The notes under the pieces are model-generated. The model searched no databases, was not told the DNA's origin, and saw nothing but the letters and a program-made list of their open reading frames with translations. This document shows, piece after piece, positions 60,411 through 64,000 of a stretch of 64,000 nt of DNA. A program made the translations under genes and the position numbers. Source of the stretch: CAWJFJ01 sp963800065 (lineage in GTDB: Bacteria; Actinomycetota; Acidimicrobiia; Acidimicrobiales; UBA8190). The number at the start of each line of letters is the position of its first letter. Position 1 is the first letter of the stretch. The DNA lies in assembly GCA_963800065.1 (NCBI GenBank), contig CAWCZO010000003.1, forward strand, positions 124,001 through 188,000, given 5' to 3'.

Positions 60411-62477
60411 TCAGTTGGCGTGGGGTAGCCATCGCTCATGGGCCAGAGTGAGTTGGCGATTGGCCAAGGCCACCACGGTGGGCCAGATCTCCGGAGCGAA
60501 GATATCGCCACCGCCCAGGGTGAAGTGGACGCCGTCGGATTCGCGCACCTGCCTGCCGTCCATGAACTCCTCGTAGTGGCCACCGGGACAGGCCATGGCG
60601 TTGAAGTCGATCAACGAGGCGTCGGGTGATGTCGACACCACTTGTCGGACGAGCCCGTTGTAGATGGACAGTCGGGTGGGGGAGTCCTCGGGCCACGGTT
60701 CGCCGTTCGGCTGTTCTCCCGTGTCATAGCAGGGAGCCGTCATGACGATGACATGGGCGCCACCCGAACCGGCCAGTCGCACCGCGTACTCCAGCTGGTT
60801 CTTGACGTAGGTGGCGTAGACGGGGTTCTCGATATTGGTCCAGCGCCCTTGGTAGGTGCGGTTGACGGTCTCCCACCGTCCGGCCAGGAGGATGACGACG
60901 TTCGGTTTGTAGAGGGCGATGTCGGTGAGCCAGAGATGAGGCCACAGGTCAGCGGCGGGGCCGTCGGAGCACTGGGTGGCCATGGGGGCGTCGACCCCTT
61001 TGAGCTCGAACTCGGCACCGTTGGTGACGCCGCATCCCAGAATGGCTCCGTCGAAGGACTCGACTCCGTACGAACGCTGTTGTTCGCTGAGGCCGATGGC
61101 CAGTGTAAAGGCGGCCGAATCGCCCACCCACAACACCTTGACCGGTGGTCGTGTGAAGACGGCGGTCTGGCTCTGCGCCGGCGGTAGTGCCGGTGTGCTC
61201 CTGGCGGCCAGGGCGGGAGTGGTCGTGACGGCGAAGAGAGCGACCACCACGGTGACGACCGCCGCCGGTGACGCCAACCACCCCCTCCAGTCCCGCAGGA
61301 AGGTCCGTTGTCGGATGGGTCGTTCGAGGACGTAGAAGGAGAGGTTGGCGACGGCCAACGTGGCTGCCACCCGCACGGCGAACAAGGGGTAGCCGACGAG
61401 TCCCGTTCTGGCGTTGTCGAGATAGAGGAAGAGCGGGAAATGCCAGAGGTACATGCCGTAGGAGATCCGCCCCACATAGCGCAGGGGCGCCCACGAGAGG
61501 GCGGTGGACAGAAACGAACGCCGGGAACAGACCACGCTGAGCAGGACGGTCGCCGTGGCCAGGGAGGCCAACAGGAAGCCCCCGCGATAGGCCAGGGAAT
61601 CGTTGGCGGAGACTTCTGTCCACAGCACGACGCTCACGAAGGCCCCGGCCAGGCCCAGTGCCGCCGTGACGGTGCGCCCCACCGGCGTGGTGACCGCCCA
61701 GGCCGGGTCGCCTCCGGGCGGGACGGCGGGTTCCCCATCCGGCGGTCCTACTCCGGCGTCCCGACGGCGGTCCGTCCACATCGAGAGGGCCACGGCCAGG
61801 GCGGCGCCCACGAGAAGTGACTGGGCACGGGTGTCCGTTCCGTAGTAGATGCGGTTGATGTCAGCAGGAGAGTAGAGGACCGCCATCTCGACGGCCGACG
61901 CCAGAGCGCCCGCCACGCAGACGACGAGAAGGGCGGCCTTGCTGCGCCACAGCTTGAAGACCCCGAGCACGATCAGCGGCCAGACCAGGTAGAACTGCTC
62001 CTCGACGGCCAACGACCACGTGTGTGTCAACGGCGACGTGAGCCCGGTCTGGTCGAAGTAGTTGGACCCGATGGAGATGAAGTGCCAGTTGGCGAAATAG
62101 AAGAGTGCGGAGATCCCGTCGGAACGGAGGTGTGAGTACGTCCCTGGTGGCACCAGAAAGGCGCCGTACAGGGCCACGGCGAGCACCATGGCGAACAAGG
62201 CGGGAAGGAGCCGCCGGGCCCGGCGGGCCCAGAAGACCCCCAGTCGGATCGTGGTCGTCTGCTGCCACTCGGTGATGAGCAGCGAGGTGATCAGGAAACC
62301 GGACAGGGTGAAGAAGGTGTCGACGCCGTAGAAGCCTCCGGAGGTGAAGAAGACACCTCCGTGATACCCCATGACGATGATGATGGCCACAGCCCGGACG
62401 CCGTCGAGCGCCGGGATGTACGAGATGCTCGAACCGCGGCGAGGTGCCTCCGACCGGACCGTTGCGCCGACCATCAC
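60411..62477 (-). CDS. OafA-type membrane acyltransferase with SGNH domain
   Basis: This is a 688-residue protein. The N-terminal about 400 residues are an acyltransferase-3 membrane domain of about ten helices: SYIPALDGVRAVAIIIVMGY then H (the catalytic R/H region), VDTFFTLSGFLI and YGMYLWHFPLFLYL. The C-terminal about 270 residues form an extracytoplasmic SGNH domain: VLWVGDSAAFTLAIGL (block I), LLAGRWE and the DGVHFT Asp/His pair. It moves acyl groups (often acetyl) onto surface polysaccharide and fits the neighbouring glycan genes. ATG 62477 or 62474. Confidence 0.93.
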   Translation of the reverse strand: MMVGATVRSEAPRRGSSISYIPALDGVRAVAIIIVMGYHGGVFFTSGGFYGVDTFFTLSGFLITSLLITEWQQTTTIRLGVFWARRARRLLPALFAMVLAVALYGAFLVPPGTYSHLRSDGISALFYFANWHFISIGSNYFDQTGLTSPLTHTWSLAVEEQFYLVWPLIVLGVFKLWRSKAALLVVCVAGALASAVEMAVLYSPADINRIYYGTDTRAQSLLVGAALAVALSMWTDRRRDAGVGPPDGEPAVPPGGDPAWAVTTPVGRTVTAALGLAGAFVSVVLWTEVSANDSLAYRGGFLLASLATATVLLSVVCSRRSFLSTALSWAPLRYVGRISYGMYLWHFPLFLYLDNARTGLVGYPLFAVRVAATLAVANLSFYVLERPIRQRTFLRDWRGWLASPAAVVTVVVALFAVTTTPALAARSTPALPPAQSQTAVFTRPPVKVLWVGDSAAFTLAIGLSEQQRSYGVESFDGAILGCGVTNGAEFELKGVDAPMATQCSDGPAADLWPHLWLTDIALYKPNVVILLAGRWETVNRTYQGRWTNIENPVYATYVKNQLEYAVRLAGSGGAHVIVMTAPCYDTGEQPNGEPWPEDSPTRLSIYNGLVRQVVSTSPDASLIDFNAMACPGGHYEEFMDGRQVRESDGVHFTLGGGDIFAPEIWPTVVALANRQLTLAHERWLPHAN

Positions 62478-62686
62478 CGTTTCCTACCGGACGTCGGATC
62501 GTCGACTGTGGCGACCACATTCGTACACCGGCCCCGTTCCCCCTGACATCGCGGCGCCAATGTCGCAGACAACCCCAAGGACGTCGGCGCCCCCCAGCGG
62601 CGGATTCTTGCCGCTGGGCTCGTCACTGCGCAAAGATCGGATGGAGACCCGGCTCGAGCGTTCCGGACGAGGAGGGCCCAGGAGCG

Positions 62687-63016
62687 ATGTTCCTCATTTT
62701 CGGAATCAAGCGGCTGAAGCGACGTCTAGCCACCGTGTTCGCCATGTGCGGGCGATGCAACACGCCGGCAGCTCAGGTCGTGGTCCGGGTAGGTACCTGG
62801 TTCTCTCTGTTCTTCGTACCGGTGATTCCCCTCGGGACCCGGTACATCTCGACGTGCACCCTCTGCGGAGAATCGGTGAAGATCGACAAGGCCCAGGCTC
62901 TCCAGACCGTCGAGGCCGCCCGACGACAGGGGGTCGGGTCCTCGCCGCCCCTGGCCCCGGAGCCCGACATTTCGGGGTCCCCACCCCAGACCCCACTCCC
63001 CCCGGCGGGCTCCTGA
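62687..63016 (+). CDS. Zinc-ribbon protein
   Basis: This is a 109-residue protein beginning MFLIFGIKRLKRRLATVFAM with CGRC (21-24) and CTLC (57-60) as metal ligands around a hydrophobic WFSLFFVPVIPLGTRYIS. This is the zinc_ribbon_15 pattern with a membrane-contacting hairpin. A Pro/Ser-rich tail follows. AGGAG precedes ATG 62687; the upstream extension of the frame is rejected. Confidence 0.82.
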   Translation: MFLIFGIKRLKRRLATVFAMCGRCNTPAAQVVVRVGTWFSLFFVPVIPLGTRYISTCTLCGESVKIDKAQALQTVEAARRQGVGSSPPLAPEPDISGSPPQTPLPPAGS

Positions 63017-63100
63017 CGAGCTCGGACGAGGCCGCCCTTCAGATACGAATCCCTACGGCCGATAGGGACAGGATCAGAGTCCGCGGCAGGGGGGGATTTC

Positions 63101-63304
63101 ATGGTGGTTCGACTCTCTTGGGAACAGACGCAGAGAGCCCAGCAATTGAGCGGCACCATGAGCCAGATCGCCACGGCCATCCGGTTGGCTCGCTCGGACC
63201 GGTCGTCGTCTCCCGAGGTCATCAAGCAGCTCTTGGACCGGTACTGCGAAACCGAAGCCGAACTCCGCTCCCTCATCCCGCGTTCGATCAGGCCGATTTC
63301 CTAG
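63101..63304 (+). CDS. Small hypothetical helical protein
   Basis: This is a 67-residue basic helical product (LSWEQTQRAQQLSGTMSQIA) starting at ATG 63101 with GGGGGGGATTTC before it. No family recognised. It is convergent with the partial gene at the right edge. Confidence 0.5.
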   Translation: MVVRLSWEQTQRAQQLSGTMSQIATAIRLARSDRSSSPEVIKQLLDRYCETEAELRSLIPRSIRPIS

Positions 63305-63320
63305 AGCCCCTCCGGCCGCC

Positions 63321-64000
63321 TCACGTGCACGGGGCCATCCGGTCCACGATGGCCGCCGCCCACCGGGCGGCGGTGGCGGGCTGGCCGTCGATGCGGGCCA
63401 CGGGGATGCCCACGCCCAGCGAGGAGGCGGGGCTCACGGTGGCCTCGAGGTTCTCGAGGGCCAGGGCGTCGATGCCGCCCAGGGCCTCGGCCCAGGCGGC
63501 GATGTCCTCGGCCTTGGCGGTGGCCTCCACCACCCCCCACACGGCGGTGGGCCGCAGGGCGGCGATGAGGTGGGAGGCCCACGAGCGCTCGGGCCCGGTC
63601 ACCGAGGCGTCGACCACCACCACGGCGGGGCGCGACCGTCGCCAGCCCGGGGCCAGCTCGGCGGCGTCCTCGGCCGAGCGCACCAGCAGCTTCCCGGTGA
63701 CCACGGCGTGGGCCCCGTCGTGGCGCGAGGCGAAGGGCACCTCGGCGGGGTCGATCCCGATATCGGCGGCCACCGCGGCAGCCAGGCGCCGGGCGGGGAC
63801 CCCGGCCCCGACCACCACCAGCAGGCTCCCGGTCCGGCGCGGCACCGGGGGGGCGGGGACAAGAGAGCCGAAGGCCTCGAGCAGCAGGGCCTCGAGCCCG
63901 GCCCCGTGGCGGAGGCCCTCGGCCACCGCCGCCACCAGACGCTCGTCGAGCCCCGTGCGGGCCAGGGCGGCGGCGTCGTCGGGCCGGGCGTGGGTGCCGG
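63321..64000 (-). CDS. Unknown protein, N-terminus beyond the right edge
   Basis: The frame is open from base 64000 down to the stop at 63321 and reads RPDDAAALARTGLDERLVAA onward, so the GTG near 63935 is internal. The alternating pattern LLVVVGAGVPARRLAAAVAA, PAVVVVDAS and ATVSPASSLGVGIPVARIDG suggests a Rossmann or degenerate P-loop fold, loosely like FlhF/SRP GTPases, but no Walker A GxxxxGK[ST] is present in the visible part. Function unknown. Confidence 0.7.
   Translation of the reverse strand, partial: GTHARPDDAAALARTGLDERLVAAVAEGLRHGAGLEALLLEAFGSLVPAPPVPRRTGSLLVVVGAGVPARRLAAAVAADIGIDPAEVPFASRHDGAHAVVTGKLLVRSAEDAAELAPGWRRSRPAVVVVDASVTGPERSWASHLIAALRPTAVWGVVEATAKAEDIAAWAEALGGIDALALENLEATVSPASSLGVGIPVARIDGQPATAARWAAAIVDRMAPCT

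Noticed and set aside
1..64000. tRNA, rRNA or replication origin features
   Set aside because: No stretch showed the conserved arms or motifs on reading; a tRNAscan/Infernal run would settle this.

Overview
The window is high-GC DNA with dense, often overlapping genes on both strands, strong purine-rich ribosome sites and frequent GTG starts. This fits an actinobacterium. An arabinan-precursor gene set (ubiA-type, dprE1, dprE2), a G1 peptidase, and class III cyclase/AAA/TPR regulators suggest a soil or water actinobacterium outside the classical mycobacteria, perhaps Acidimicrobiia. The class is inference; no rRNA, tRNA or CRISPR array was seen.

Layout. (1) 1-5.5 kb: a cyclase/AAA regulator runs off the left edge. 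Next come a complete IS256-family element with identifiable ends and an 8-bp target duplication, then a decayed paralogue of the regulator that has lost its 5' half and carries two frameshifts. (2) 5.6-13 kb: a 2,001-residue secreted DUF11-repeat protein whose gene contains an apparently exact 1,589-bp internal direct duplication, followed closely by a second secreted two-repeat protein. A dispersed repeat, called A here (copies near 1.3-1.8, 5.5, 13.1 and 18.3-18.8 kb), lies at the borders of these modules. (3) 13.6-18.2 kb: haloalkane dehalogenase, a small heat-shock locus (J-domain protein, HspR-like regulator and an unknown gene, divergent from hsp20), and a diadenylate-cyclase-like protein. 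(4) 18.9-27.3 kb: scattered single genes (acyl-CoA synthetase, amidohydrolase, two methyltransferases, sulfotransferase, permuted-papain protein), separated by long non-coding gaps with degenerate copies of a second repeat, called B.

(5) 27.3-34 kb: a secreted cysteine-containing protein next to a secreted G1 peptidase, a TetR/cupin/DUF1059/ABM cassette, MscL with a fused zinc ribbon, and small membrane and HD-domain proteins. (6) 34.5-39.7 kb: DedA, then a four-gene overlapping operon (phosphodiester glycosidase, UbiA-type phosphoribosyltransferase, DprE1, DprE2) that should make decaprenylphosphoryl-arabinose. (7) 40-48.6 kb: a redox block of ferric-reductase-like flavocytochrome, FMN-binding protein, ApbE flavin transferase and a membrane cytochrome-like protein. 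It is followed by a convergent two-component system and a DoxX-Rieske fusion that is divergent from that system, then a frameshifted amidase. (8) 48.6-50.9 kb: TetR and MFS exporter around a 34-bp palindrome. (9) 51-62.5 kb: a surface-glycan block with an FdtA/FdtB-like amino-sugar pair, several large multi-domain glycosyltransferases and an OafA-type acyltransferase. (10) To 64 kb: small zinc-ribbon and hypothetical proteins, and a partial gene at the right edge.

At least four genes (near 3.95, 17.36, 33.41 and 48.38 kb) show a single-base frame break. Some of these may be sequencing errors and not true pseudogenes. All function statements rest on motif recognition by eye; no database search was run.
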